The position numbers were made by a program, and so were the translations under genes. This document shows, piece after piece, positions 1-9,400 of a stretch of DNA of 64,000 nt. This DNA comes from Oscillospiraceae bacterium (GTDB lineage Bacteria; Bacillota; Clostridia; Oscillospirales; Acutalibacteraceae). The notes beneath the pieces are model-generated. The model was not told where the DNA came from and made no database searches. It was given only the letters and a program-made list of their open reading frames with translations. Position 1 is the first letter of the stretch, and each line of letters opens with the position of its first letter. Where the stretch lies: contig JALCPO010000004.1 of assembly GCA_022650455.1 (NCBI GenBank), positions 1 through 64,000 on the forward strand. Reading direction: 5' to 3'.

Positions 1-40
1 AAAGCTCCGCCGCCCTTCTGCATGCCCGGGACAGGCCACA

Positions 41-853
41 TTAATAGGGGAACTGGAACAGCTCGCCCAGCCATTCGGCACAAAGCGGAAACCACGTCGC
101 GCAGTGCGGGTTTTCCGTATGTACCTCCGCGTTGCACATGGACAGGCCGTGCGCGCCCCTGGGGTAAAGATGGCATTCGAACGGAATCCGGTTCCGCCGC
201 AGCGCCGCCGCAAACATCAGGGTATTCTCAACGGGAACCGACCGATCTTCCACGGTGTGCCAGAGAAACGCGGGAGGCGTTCCCGGGCCGACCTGGTTCT
301 CCAGCGAAAAGAGCCGGACCATTTCTTCCGTCGGGTTTTTGCCGAGCAAAGCGTCCCTCGAACCCGGATGGGTCAGCTCCCCCATCGTGATGACCGGGTA
401 GCACAGAACCATGGCGTCCGGCCTGTTCCGGCCGCCTTTCGTGTCGATCCGTTTTTTCAGGGCCGGGCTGTCCCACAGCGTGCCGAGGCCCGCCGCGGCA
501 TGGCCGCCGGCCGAAAAGCCGAGCACGGCGATCCGGTCCGGAAGAATTCCCCATTCCGCGGCGTTCTCCCGGATCTTCATCAGCGTCAGGGAAGCGTCGA
601 TCAGGGGCCGGAAATCCGTCGCCTGTTCCCCGATGGAATAGTCCAGGAGAAAGACCTGGTAGCCCTTCGCAAAAAACGCCGCCGCCGGCGGATCCGATTC
701 CCTCGCCGAAAGGAACACATACCCGCCGCCCGGAAAAATCACGACGCACGGCCGCCGCGTGCGGTTCGGCATTTCCGCGGCGCACACGTCGTGGAGATAC
801 CCCACAGCCTTCGCGCCGCTTTCCGGATTCGGGCCGAAAGAAACAATCTTCAT
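41..853 (-). CDS. alpha/beta hydrolase (acetyl-esterase/lipase-like)
   Basis: 270-aa ORF with HGG-like FPGGGYVF oxyanion region, GFSAGGHAAA nucleophile elbow and late D/H residues. Confidence 0.85.
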   Translation of the reverse strand: MKIVSFGPNPESGAKAVGYLHDVCAAEMPNRTRRPCVVIFPGGGYVFLSARESDPPAAAFFAKGYQVFLLDYSIGEQATDFRPLIDASLTLMKIRENAAEWGILPDRIAVLGFSAGGHAAAGLGTLWDSPALKKRIDTKGGRNRPDAMVLCYPVITMGELTHPGSRDALLGKNPTEEMVRLFSLENQVGPGTPPAFLWHTVEDRSVPVENTLMFAAALRRNRIPFECHLYPRGAHGLSMCNAEVHTENPHCATWFPLCAEWLGELFQFPY

Positions 854-874
854 CCGAGCATTTCCTCTTTCCTG

Positions 875-1315
875 CTATTCCGGATCTTTTTCCCCTTTGA
901 TCGCGTTTTCCAGCGTATGCCAGCCGAGCACGGCGCACTTGACCCGCGCGGGCATGTGGGAAATATCCTTCAGGGCGATCGCCTCGTCCAGAACTTCCAG
1001 CCGCTTTTCGTCCGTGATCTCGTTTTTGACCATGCCAAAGAAGGTCTGGGCAAGCTTAAGGGCCTCGTCCGTCGACTTCCCTTTAATCAGGTCGATCATG
1101 ATGGAAGCCGACGCCTGCGAGATGGCGCAGCCCACCCCCGTAAACCCGGCGTCCTCGATCACGCCGTTCTTTTCGCGCAGTTCCAGCTCGATCTCGTCGC
1201 CGCAGCTCGGGTTGACTCCTTTGAGCGTCGCCGTCGGATTTTCAATATGGTGCTTGTTGCGCTTGGAATTGTTGTGCTCCGTCAGGATCTGCGTATAAAT
1301 CTGGTTAAGCTCCAA
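875..1315 (-). CDS. sufU: SufU/NifU-like Fe-S scaffold protein; TTG start at 1315 preferred over the longer ORF
   Basis: ELNQIYTQILTEHNNSKRNKH.., NPSCGDEIELEL, GVGCAISQASASIM, RVKCAVLGWHTLENA; last gene of the suf cluster. Confidence 0.9.
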   Translation of the reverse strand: MELNQIYTQILTEHNNSKRNKHHIENPTATLKGVNPSCGDEIELELREKNGVIEDAGFTGVGCAISQASASIMIDLIKGKSTDEALKLAQTFFGMVKNEITDEKRLEVLDEAIALKDISHMPARVKCAVLGWHTLENAIKGEKDPE

Positions 1316-2531
1316 GGCCGAGCCACCCCCTGACTTTCCTGAGGGCGGCCAGGAACACGTCGATGTCATCCTTCGTGTTGTAAAAATACAGGCTCGCCCG
1401 GCATGTGGAATTGACGCACAGATACTCCATCAGCGGCTGCGCGCAGTGGTGCCCCGCCCGGATTGCCACGCCCGCCGCGTCCAGGACGGTCGCAACGTCG
1501 TGCGGGTGCACCCCTTCCACGTTGAACGAGATCACCCCGCAGCGGTTGGCGCGGTTGTCGGTGCCGCCGTAAACCGTAACGTGCGGAATTTCGGCAAGGC
1601 CGTCCAGCGTATAATTCAGAAGCTCGTTTTCCGTTTTCTGAATCCTGTCGTACCCCACGTTCCGCAGGTAATGGATCGCCGCGTCCAGACCGATCGCCCC
1701 TCCCACGTTCTGGGTGCCGGCCTCGAATTTCTGCGGAAGCGGCGCGAACGTGGCGGACTGCTCGTGGACGTATTCGATCATTTCGCCGCCGCGCAGGAAA
1801 GGCGGCATCCTGTTCAGAAGCTCCTCTTTTCCGTACAGGACGCCGATGCCCATCGGGGCCAGCATCTTATGGCCGGAAAACGCCATGAAGTCGCAGCCCA
1901 GCTCCGTGACGTTCACCGGATAGTGCGGGATGCTCTGCGCGCAGTCCAGCACGACGACCGCCCCGACGGAATGCGCCTTTTCCACGATCTTTTTGACCGG
2001 GTAGATCGAACCGAGCACGTTGGAAACGTGCGCCAGCGCGACGATTTTCGTCTTTGCCGTGATCTTCGCGCCGATCTCCGCGTCCGTCAGGCGCCCCTGC
2101 GCGTCGGGGTACAGGTAAACCAGCTTCGCGCCCTTCGCCTGCGCCACCATCTGCCACGGAACCAGGTTGCTGTGGTGTTCGCTGACGGGCAGGGCGATCT
2201 CGTCGCCCTCTTTCAGGAAAGTCAGGCCGTAGCTGTACGCGACAAGGTTCAGCGATTCGCTCGCGTTGCGCGTGAAAAGGACCTCCTCGTCCTTCCGCGC
2301 GCCGATGAACTTTTTCACCGTGCGGCGGGCGTCCTCATACTTCTGCGTCGCTTCCACGCTCAGCGCGTACAGGCCGCGGTGCGGGTTCGCATTCGCTTTG
2401 CGGTAATAATCGTCCACGGCCTTCAGCACGGGAACCGGCTTCTGGGTCGTCGCCGCGTTGTCCAGATAGACGAGGCGCTTGCCGTTTATGGTCTCTTTTA
2501 AAATCGGAAAATCTTCAGCCCAGGGATTCAA
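1305..2531 (-). CDS. sufS: cysteine desulfurase SufS
   Basis: YLDNAATTQKP, SEHHSNLVPW, GHKMLAPMGIGVLYG, RAGHHCAQPLM motifs. Confidence 0.95.
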   Translation of the reverse strand: MNPWAEDFPILKETINGKRLVYLDNAATTQKPVPVLKAVDDYYRKANANPHRGLYALSVEATQKYEDARRTVKKFIGARKDEEVLFTRNASESLNLVAYSYGLTFLKEGDEIALPVSEHHSNLVPWQMVAQAKGAKLVYLYPDAQGRLTDAEIGAKITAKTKIVALAHVSNVLGSIYPVKKIVEKAHSVGAVVVLDCAQSIPHYPVNVTELGCDFMAFSGHKMLAPMGIGVLYGKEELLNRMPPFLRGGEMIEYVHEQSATFAPLPQKFEAGTQNVGGAIGLDAAIHYLRNVGYDRIQKTENELLNYTLDGLAEIPHVTVYGGTDNRANRCGVISFNVEGVHPHDVATVLDAAGVAIRAGHHCAQPLMEYLCVNSTCRASLYFYNTKDDIDVFLAALRKVRGWLGLGA

Positions 2532-3600
2532 GTCCGTTCAGCCTCACTTTCACATATTCCAGAATCGCGGCGCGCAGCTCTTCGTCCGGGATCCGGTCCG
2601 TCACCGGCCGGAACTGCGCTTCGATGATCAGTTTTTTCGCTTCCAGTTCGCTCAGCCCGCGCGACATGAGGTAAAACAGCCGGTCCGCGTCGATCTTTCC
2701 CGTCGAGGCGGCGTGCTGGCCGTCCACGTCCTCTTCCGAGCAGAGGATCAGCGGGGCGGTGCGGTTGCGCACCCTGGGGCTGAACAGCAGGTTGTACTCG
2801 CTTTCGTGCCCGACGGCCTGTTTGGCGCCGCGCACAAAGTCGATGGTCCCGCGGAACGTCTTTTCACTCTCGTCCAGCAGGGCGCCGCTGACGTGGATTT
2901 CGCTCGCGGTCTTTTTTCCGGTATGCTCCGCGACGTAGTTGAAGTCGATGGAGCGCTTCCGGTCGCCAAAATAGATGGCGTCCATATTCAGGCGGCTTTT
3001 CCGGCCGTCCAGGCGTGTCTTGACGCCGGAAAGGGCCCTCCTTCCGCCGAGCTCCGCCTGGATGACGTCGATCTTCCCGTTTTCTTCGGCGAACGCGCCC
3101 ACATTGTCGAAATGCGCGCATCGGTCGCCCAGAAGCTGTACCTGGATCAGATGAATCACCGCGCCTTTCGCGGCGTACAGCCTGGTAAGGCCGCCGTGGA
3201 AACCGGCCAGGTCCGCCCGGGAACGGTAGCTCATCACAACGGTGACTTCGCTGCCTTCCCCGGCCACGACGGCGTTTTCATCCACAACGGCGGAGCGGGC
3301 TCCGTCCAGTTCATAAGGAAGAAACACGGGCCGTTCCGGTTTTGCGCCGGCCGCAACCCGCAGGGAAACGCCGCAGTTCCGGTTCTTCTCCACAAAATCC
3401 GCCGCTTCTTTCCCCATTCCGGTCTCGATCTCCGCGGGAAACGGCTCCGCGGAAAGCGTCACGCCCGCGGGCAGCGAAACCGCTTTGTCTCCGTAAGGCA
3501 CGGCCTTCGCCGCTTCCGCCCGGAATTCCGTATCGTTGATCCCCAGCCGGTTCCAGGTGCGCCCCGGCAGGACGTTTGCATGTTGAAACGCTACTTTCAT
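2515..3600 (-). CDS. sufD: Fe-S cluster assembly protein SufD
   Basis: SufBD fold C-terminus (YLMSRGLSELEAKKLIIEAQF); ATG at 3600 (MKVAFQHANVLPGRTWNRLG). Confidence 0.9.
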   Translation of the reverse strand: MKVAFQHANVLPGRTWNRLGINDTEFRAEAAKAVPYGDKAVSLPAGVTLSAEPFPAEIETGMGKEAADFVEKNRNCGVSLRVAAGAKPERPVFLPYELDGARSAVVDENAVVAGEGSEVTVVMSYRSRADLAGFHGGLTRLYAAKGAVIHLIQVQLLGDRCAHFDNVGAFAEENGKIDVIQAELGGRRALSGVKTRLDGRKSRLNMDAIYFGDRKRSIDFNYVAEHTGKKTASEIHVSGALLDESEKTFRGTIDFVRGAKQAVGHESEYNLLFSPRVRNRTAPLILCSEEDVDGQHAASTGKIDADRLFYLMSRGLSELEAKKLIIEAQFRPVTDRIPDEELRAAILEYVKVRLNGLESLG

Positions 3601-3617
3601 CGTTTTCCGCCCCCGGC

Positions 3618-5030
3618 TCAGCCGATGGCACCCTCCATTTCCAGCTTGATCAGATTGTTCATTTCCACCGCATACTCCACCGGCAGCTCCTTGGCGATCG
3701 GCTCTGCAAAGCCGGTGACGATCATCGCCCGGGCGTCCTCTTCGGAAATGCCGCGGCTCATCAGGTAGAAAATCGCGTCGTCGCTGATGCGGCCGATCTT
3801 CGCCTCGTGCCCGACGTCCACGTCGTCGTTGCGAATGTCCATGGCAGGGACGGTGTCGGAGCGGGAACGGTCGTCGAGCATCAGGGACTCGCAGGAGACG
3901 GACGACTTGCACCCGTACGACTGCGGCAGAATCTCGACGGAGCTGCGGTAGGTGCAGACCCCGCCATCCTTGGAGATGGACTTCGTGCTGATGTTCGAGT
4001 AAGTGTGCGGCGCGGCGTGGACCACCTTGGCGCCCGTGTCAAGATTCTGGCCCTTCCCCGCGAACGTGATGCCGGTGAATTCCATGCGGGAATTCTCGCC
4101 TTTCAGGATGCTCATGGGGTACAGGTAGGAAACATGCGAGCCGAACGAGCCGGAAACCCATTCCACGGTGCCTCCCTCTTCCACCAGCGCGCGCTTGGTG
4201 TTCAGGTTATACATGTTTTTCGACCAGTTCTCAATGGTGGAGTAGCGCAGGTGCGCGCCCTTCGCCACATAGAGCTCCACGCAGCCCGCGTGAAGATTCG
4301 CCACGTTGTATTTCGGGGCAGAGCATCCCTCGATGAAATGCAGGTCCGCGCCCTCGCCCAGGATGATGAGCGTGTGCTCGAACTGGCCCGCGCCCGGGGC
4401 GTTCAGGCGGAAATACGACTGCAGGGGAATCGACACCTTCACATGCGGCGGAACGTACACGAACGAGCCGCCGGACCAAACCGCCCCGTGCAGGGCCACA
4501 AACTTGTGGTCGGTCGGCGGGACGAGCTTCATGAAATGCCCTTTTACCATGGGGCCGTACTTCGGGTCGCGGATGGCGCTTTCCATGTCGGTGTAGACGA
4601 CGCCCTGGCGGCGGACTTCCTCGCGGACATTGTGGTAAACGACTTCCGAATCGTACTGCGCGCCCACGCCGGCGAGCGACTTGCGCTCCGCCTCGGGGAT
4701 GCCGAGGCGCTCGAACGTATTCTTAATATCGTCCGGCACCTGCGCCCAGTTCCCGCGCATGGGGGTGTTCGGGCGGATGTAGGTGACGATGTCGTCCATA
4801 TGGAGGCCGTCGAGCGAGGGACCCCAGCCCGGCATGGGCAGCTCGTTGTAGATTTCCAGCGACTTCAGCCGGAAGTCCCGCATCCACGCGGGGTCGTTTT
4901 TCGCCTTGGAGATTTCCCCGACGATTTCCGCCGTCAAGCCTTCCCGGACCTGATAGGACGGGTTTACTTTATCCTTGATGTCGTAAACGGTGCGGTCGAT
5001 GTCCCGCACCATGGTTTTCTTTCTTTCCAT
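3618..5030 (-). CDS. sufB: Fe-S cluster assembly protein SufB
   Basis: Full SufB-like protein; ATG at 5030 (MERKKTMVRDIDRTVYDIKDKV) preceded by GGAGGAAAAACAG. Confidence 0.95.
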   Translation of the reverse strand: MERKKTMVRDIDRTVYDIKDKVNPSYQVREGLTAEIVGEISKAKNDPAWMRDFRLKSLEIYNELPMPGWGPSLDGLHMDDIVTYIRPNTPMRGNWAQVPDDIKNTFERLGIPEAERKSLAGVGAQYDSEVVYHNVREEVRRQGVVYTDMESAIRDPKYGPMVKGHFMKLVPPTDHKFVALHGAVWSGGSFVYVPPHVKVSIPLQSYFRLNAPGAGQFEHTLIILGEGADLHFIEGCSAPKYNVANLHAGCVELYVAKGAHLRYSTIENWSKNMYNLNTKRALVEEGGTVEWVSGSFGSHVSYLYPMSILKGENSRMEFTGITFAGKGQNLDTGAKVVHAAPHTYSNISTKSISKDGGVCTYRSSVEILPQSYGCKSSVSCESLMLDDRSRSDTVPAMDIRNDDVDVGHEAKIGRISDDAIFYLMSRGISEEDARAMIVTGFAEPIAKELPVEYAVEMNNLIKLEMEGAIG

Positions 5031-5049
5031 CTGTTTTTCCTCCGAACCG

Positions 5050-5793
5050 TCAGACCGCTCCGGAAGCAGCAAGCTGTTGGAATCCGGACTCGTTGATCCG
5101 GTCGATGAGCCCGCTGTCCCCGGTTTTGACAATTTTGCCGTCCATCAGCACGTGGACATAGTTCACCTTCAGGAACTCCAGGATCTTGGTGTTGTGGGTG
5201 ATGATCAGCAGGGAATTTTCCGGATTTTTGAATTTCTCGACCCCCTGCGAAACGATCTTTACCGCATCCACGTCAAGGCCGGAATCCGTCTCGTCCAGAA
5301 TGGCGAGCTTCGGGTTCAGCATGAGCATCTGAAGGATCTCGGACTTCTTCTTCTCGCCGCCGGAAAACCCGACGTTCAGGTAACGGGAAGCATACTCCCC
5401 GTCCATAGCCAGGCCGTCCATTTTCTCCTTCAGTTCCCTTTTGTAGGCGAACAGCCGGACGGGCTTGCCGGTCACCGCCACGCGCGAAGTGCGCATGAAG
5501 TTTTCCAGCGTCACGCCAGGGACCTCCTCGGGGCTCTGGAACGACAGGAACAGGCCGGCTTTCGCGCGCTCGTTCGCCGGCGCGTGCGTGATGTCTTTCC
5601 CGTCGAACCGGATGGAGCCGCGCTCCACTTTGTAAGCGGGGTGGCCCATGATGGTGTTGACCAGCGTGGATTTCCCCGCGCCGTTCGGGCCCATCAGCAC
5701 ATGGGTCTCGCCCCGGCCCACGTTCAGGTTCAGCCCGTCTAAAATAACAGCGCCGTCGACGCTGACTTTCAAGTCTTTGACTTCCAGCAGCAT
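5050..5793 (-). CDS. sufC: Fe-S cluster assembly ATPase SufC
   Basis: Walker A GPNGAGKST, FSGGEKKKSEILQ, LAILDETDSGLDVDA. Confidence 0.97.
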   Translation of the reverse strand: MLLEVKDLKVSVDGAVILDGLNLNVGRGETHVLMGPNGAGKSTLVNTIMGHPAYKVERGSIRFDGKDITHAPANERAKAGLFLSFQSPEEVPGVTLENFMRTSRVAVTGKPVRLFAYKRELKEKMDGLAMDGEYASRYLNVGFSGGEKKKSEILQMLMLNPKLAILDETDSGLDVDAVKIVSQGVEKFKNPENSLLIITHNTKILEFLKVNYVHVLMDGKIVKTGDSGLIDRINESGFQQLAASGAV

Positions 5794-5857
5794 ATGATTT
5801 CCACCTCATGTGGGAAACTGTTGTTCCCTTAATGTATACTAATTTGATGTACGTTTC

Positions 5858-5886
5858 TATTATATCAGAATTTTCTGTCAATGCAA
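5858..5886 (-). promoter_or_regulatory. Predicted sigma-A promoter of the suf operon (TTGCAT-16-TATAAT)
   Basis: Minus strand ttgcattgacagaaaattctgatataat upstream of sufC; coordinates approximate. Confidence 0.55.
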
Positions 5887-5903
5887 GCCGCAAAGAGCGG
5901 AAT

Positions 5904-6371
5904 TTACCGGAAATTCGCTACCTCGCACCCCAGGATCTCCGCAATCCGCTCCAGCGTCGCCGCGTCGGGTTCTTTTTCAAGGTTTTCCCACTCGTAAACT
6001 TCCTTTTGGGACACGCCGAGCCTGTCCGCAAGCTCCGCGCGCGTGAGCCCCGCGAGATGGCGGTAGGTCGCCATCTTTTTGACCGGCTCCAGCAGGTATG
6101 CCATCCGTCTCTCCGGGTCGACCAGCAGCGGGCAGCCGTTGTGCAGCGTCAGCCCGCAGGGCCTCCCCGCCTTGTCGAAAACGGCGGGGGAGCCTTCCTG
6201 CGAGTGCCCCTGCGTATAACCTTTCGGAAGGATGTATTCCCGGCCGCCGTCGTCTTCCCCTTTGCAGTCCGGGCCGCCGCTCCAGGGGAGCAGGGAGCAG
6301 CTTTCGCCTTCCCGCTCCGGGTCCGGCGCCGCGAAGCACTTGATTTTATAAATGGTGACGATTTCGTTCAT
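5904..6371 (-). CDS. XRE-family HTH protein with a distinct N-terminal domain
   Basis: C-terminal LAGLTRAELADRLGVSQKEVYEWENLEKEPDAATLERIAEILGC is a typical Xre HTH. Confidence 0.75.
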   Translation of the reverse strand: MNEIVTIYKIKCFAAPDPEREGESCSLLPWSGGPDCKGEDDGGREYILPKGYTQGHSQEGSPAVFDKAGRPCGLTLHNGCPLLVDPERRMAYLLEPVKKMATYRHLAGLTRAELADRLGVSQKEVYEWENLEKEPDAATLERIAEILGCEVANFR

Positions 6372-6489
6372 CGGGGAACGCCCCTTTCGCTCCTGTTTAT
6401 TATGCCAGTTTATTATAGCACAAATTCATTTTTATGGAATTTCGCCGACCTTTCCCGCGCCGGCCGGAAACGGGCCGCACCCGACGGAA

Positions 6490-6522
6490 GAGGGACAGGC
6501 CCGTTTTGCGCCTGTCCCTCTT
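6490..6522. terminator. Strong hairpin AAGAGGGACAGG...CCTGTCCCTCTT
   Basis: 12-bp inverted repeat between the microprotein ORFs and the XRE gene. Confidence 0.7.
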
Positions 6523-6531
6523 CCGTTTTTG

Positions 6532-6684
6532 CTATATTGGCTTGGCTTTTTTCTTGCCGGTTTTTGCCTTTCCCTGGATTTCCGGCACGGGCGGCCGTTC
6601 ATTCTTTTTAAAATGCGTGATTTTGTTGCTTTCCGTCCCGTGCGGCGCCTTCGGGTCCGGGCGTCTCATCCCCGCTTTTGCCAT
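6532..6684 (-). CDS. 50-aa basic microprotein MAKAGMRRPDPKAPHGTESNKITHFKKNERPPVPEIQGKAKTGKKKAKPI
   Basis: Manual translation; purine-rich SD (GAGGGGGGGCGGCAGG) immediately upstream; absent from the ORF track. Confidence 0.55.
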   Translation of the reverse strand: MAKAGMRRPDPKAPHGTESNKITHFKKNERPPVPEIQGKAKTGKKKAKPI

Positions 6685-6698
6685 CCTGCCGCCCCCCC

Positions 6699-6833
6699 TC
6701 AGACGTCGTTCCGCCCGGCGGACTGCTTTTTCGCGGTTCTGCTCCGGTTCTGGTTTTCTCTGGTCAGCGGAATCTGCCCGTTCGCCTTTTCTTCCCGGGC
6801 CCGCTTCTTATCCGGCTGGCTGTCTTTCGGCAT
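6699..6833 (-). CDS. 44-aa basic microprotein MPKDSQPDKKRAREEKANGQIPLTRENQNRSRTAKKQSAGRNDV
   Basis: Manual translation; GGAGGTGG SD upstream of ATG at 6833; tandem with the 50-aa ORF. Confidence 0.5.
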   Translation of the reverse strand: MPKDSQPDKKRAREEKANGQIPLTRENQNRSRTAKKQSAGRNDV

Positions 6834-6875
6834 GCGAACCACCTCCGCCGGTAGTATTCGCGCCGGCGGCGCGTT

Positions 6876-7799
6876 CTATGCTCCGACCGCAGGCGCCGGG
6901 CGTCCTTCCAGCCCGAGGCTGCGGATATAGCCCGGAAGGCCCGCTTCAAAGTTTACCCCGAAGCGAATGTCCGTACCGGCTTCGTGCGTACGCCGGATGC
7001 TCCCCACGGTAAAATCGACGGCAATCCGCGCGGCTTCCAAAAGCGGAAAACCGTCCAGCACCGCACCGATCAGGGCACTCGCGAAAACGTCCCCCGTGCC
7101 GTGGTAAGCCCCTTCGATGCGTTCGTTCAGCGCATACCCCACACGGTCCGCCGCCGCATCGTAAACCGCGCACCCCAGATGTTCCGGCTCGAACCACACG
7201 CCCGTCAGCACCACACGCTCCGGGCCGAGAGCGGCAAGGCGGCGCAGAACGGTTTCAATATAATCCTTCGTATAAGGGCCCGCGCAGTACGGCTCGTTCA
7301 GCAGAAACGCCGCTTCCGTCAGGTTGGGCAGAATCAGGTCCGCCTTCGCGCACAGTTTTGCCATGCCCTTCGGAAAATCCGGCCCAAACGCCGCATACAG
7401 CTTTCCCCCGTCCGCCATAACGGGATCGACGCAGACCAGCGTGTCCCCGTTTTTAAATTCGCGGATCAGGCGCGAAACCAGCGCAAGCTGCGCGAAGGAA
7501 CCCAGGTATCCGGTGTAAATCGCGTCAAAACGCAGGCCGAGCGTTTTCCAGTGCTCCGCAATCGCCGGGATGTCCTCCGTCAGGTCCCGGAATGTGTAGC
7601 CGGTAAACCCGCCGGTGTGCGTGGAAAGAACCGCCGTGGGAATCACGCTCGTCTCGATGCCGGCCGCCGACAAAACCGGAAGCGCCACCGTAAGCGAACA
7701 TTTGCCGAAGCATGAAATATCGTGAACCGCCATCGCCCTTTTCTGTCTGCCCATTTTCATCCCCCGTTTTCCTTTGGAAATCATGTTATGCCCTATCAT
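6876..7799 (-). CDS. pyridoxal/pyridoxamine kinase-like protein; an internal start at MGRQKRAMAVHDISCFGKCS is likely
   Basis: ISCFGKCSLTVALPVLSAAGIE, VCVDPVMADGGKLY, YHGTGDVFASALIGAVLDG (PfkB/PdxK family). Confidence 0.85.
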   Translation of the reverse strand: MIGHNMISKGKRGMKMGRQKRAMAVHDISCFGKCSLTVALPVLSAAGIETSVIPTAVLSTHTGGFTGYTFRDLTEDIPAIAEHWKTLGLRFDAIYTGYLGSFAQLALVSRLIREFKNGDTLVCVDPVMADGGKLYAAFGPDFPKGMAKLCAKADLILPNLTEAAFLLNEPYCAGPYTKDYIETVLRRLAALGPERVVLTGVWFEPEHLGCAVYDAAADRVGYALNERIEGAYHGTGDVFASALIGAVLDGFPLLEAARIAVDFTVGSIRRTHEAGTDIRFGVNFEAGLPGYIRSLGLEGRPAPAVGA

Positions 7800-7871
7800 A
7801 GCGCAAAACTGTTCTGATGAAAACAGGCAGTTTATAAAAATCCGTGCAGAACAGCCGCTGCGTTTCCGGAC

Positions 7872-7902
7872 GCAAAAACGCCCTTCCGTTCCGGAAGGGC
7901 GG
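7872..7902 (-). terminator. Rho-independent terminator downstream of glnA
   Basis: GCCGCCCTTCCGGAACGGAAGGGCGTTTTTGC on the minus strand. Confidence 0.8.
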
Positions 7903-7905
7903 CAA

Positions 7906-9243
7906 TCAATATTTTTCGAGGTAATTGTCGATTTCCCAGCTGGTGACCGAACGGTTGTAGCCGTTCCATTCGCTTTCCTTTTCCAGAAGGAAGCTGCGCA
8001 GGGCGTGCTCCCCCAGAACGCCGGAAACGACCCGGTCCCTTTTCAGCTCTTCCACCGCCTCTTTCAGGCTGAGCGGAAGCATCCCGATGCCGCGCCTGTT
8101 TCGTTCCGCCGACCCCATTTCATGGACATTTTCATTCACGGCGGGGGGCGGCGTCAGCCCGTGCTCCACCCCGTCGAGTCCCGCCGCCAGGCAGCAGGCC
8201 AGCATCAGGTAGGGGTTGGCCGCCGGGTCGGGGGAGCGCAGCTCCAGGCGGGGGCCCCTTCCCCGTGTGGACGGGACGCGGATCAGCGGGCTCCGGCTGC
8301 AGTACGACCATGTGATCCAGGCCGGGGCCTCATCCCCGGCGATCAGCCTTTTGTAGGAATTCACCGTCGGGTTGCAGACGGCGGTCAGGGCCCTGGCGTG
8401 CTTGAGGACGCCGGCCATAAACCGGTACGCCGTTTCGCTCAGTCCGTGTCCCGCGGGGTCGTCCGGATCCGCAAACAGGTTTTTCTTCCCGTCCGTGAGG
8501 GACATATTGATATGCATGCCGGAACTGCTGGTCCCCGCTTTCGGCTTCGGCATAAAAGTCGCATATGCGCCGGATGCTTTTGCAATGGACTTAACGGCCA
8601 TTTTGAACGTCATGATATTGTCCGCCGTGCGGAGCGCCGTGTCGTATTGAAAATCGATCTCATGCTGGCCGAACGCGGCCTCATGGTGCGAGGCTTCCAG
8701 CTCGAAGCCCATGCTTTCCAGCGTCAGGCAGATTTCCCGGCGGATGTCGCCGCCCATATCCACGGTGCCGAGGTCGAAATACCCGGCCGTGTCGTGGGTC
8801 GTCGTGGTGGGCAGGCCGTTGTCGTCGGTCTGGAACAAAAAGAACTCGCATTCCGGCCCGACGTTGAATTCATACCCGAGCGCCGCCGCACGTTCCACCT
8901 GTTTTTTCAGAATCTGCCTCGGGTCCCCCTCGAACGGGCTCCCGTCCGGGGAATAAACGTCGCAGATCAGGCGGGCCACCCCGTAATGCGACGGGCGCCA
9001 CGGCAGCATGGTGAAGGTGTCGCGGTCCGGGTGCAGACACATGTCGGATTCCGCCTCCCGGGCAAAGCCGTCCAGCGACGAGCCGTCGAATACGCACTCG
9101 TTATCAAGCGCTTTTTCCAGCTGACTCTTGGTAATCGCCACGTTCTTCAGCGTACCGCTGATGTCGGTAAACTGAAGCCTGATGAAATTGACATCGTTCT
9201 CTTCCACCAGTCTTCTGATGTCATCCCTGCCGTTGGCGCTCAA
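7906..9243 (-). CDS. glnA: type I glutamine synthetase
   Basis: MSANGRDDIRRLVEENDVNFIRLQFTDISGTLKNVAI, DGSSLDGF, TSSSGMHINMSL, RVPSTRGRGPRLELRSPDPAANPYL; TTG start at 9243 with AAGGAGGAAATTTCA. Confidence 0.93.
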   Translation of the reverse strand: MSANGRDDIRRLVEENDVNFIRLQFTDISGTLKNVAITKSQLEKALDNECVFDGSSLDGFAREAESDMCLHPDRDTFTMLPWRPSHYGVARLICDVYSPDGSPFEGDPRQILKKQVERAAALGYEFNVGPECEFFLFQTDDNGLPTTTTHDTAGYFDLGTVDMGGDIRREICLTLESMGFELEASHHEAAFGQHEIDFQYDTALRTADNIMTFKMAVKSIAKASGAYATFMPKPKAGTSSSGMHINMSLTDGKKNLFADPDDPAGHGLSETAYRFMAGVLKHARALTAVCNPTVNSYKRLIAGDEAPAWITWSYCSRSPLIRVPSTRGRGPRLELRSPDPAANPYLMLACCLAAGLDGVEHGLTPPPAVNENVHEMGSAERNRRGIGMLPLSLKEAVEELKRDRVVSGVLGEHALRSFLLEKESEWNGYNRSVTSWEIDNYLEKY

Positions 9244-9281
9244 TGAAATTTCCTCCTTATCGGGCCGCTTCCATCCCGGCC

Positions 9282-9312
9282 AAAAAAAGCCCGGCACTTC
9301 CGTGTCGGACTT
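9282..9312 (-). terminator. Terminator-like hairpin inside the glnA leader
   Basis: Minus strand AAGTCCGACAC-GGAA-GTGCCGGGCTTTTTTT; lies between the predicted promoter and the SD. Confidence 0.7.
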
Positions 9313-9372
9313 CTTTGCCCAAATTTACCAGCCGACTGACCCATTCAGTCATCTATTGTGATCCATTTATAT

Positions 9373-9400
9373 ATTATACCAATCCACGGCATTCCTGCAA
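9373..9400 (-). promoter_or_regulatory. Predicted glnA promoter TTGCAG-16-TATAAT
   Basis: Minus strand ttgcaggaatgccgtggattggtataat. Confidence 0.65.

Noticed and set aside
104-1333. 409-aa plus-strand ORF antisense to the esterase and sufU
   Set aside because: Arg-rich antisense frame with no domain signatures.
9282-9400. Confident ANTAR-site assignment for the glnA leader
   Set aside because: The first hairpin loop is 5 nt by eye and the second is a GGAA tetraloop, so the dual hexaloop consensus is not clearly met; left as an unassigned attenuator.
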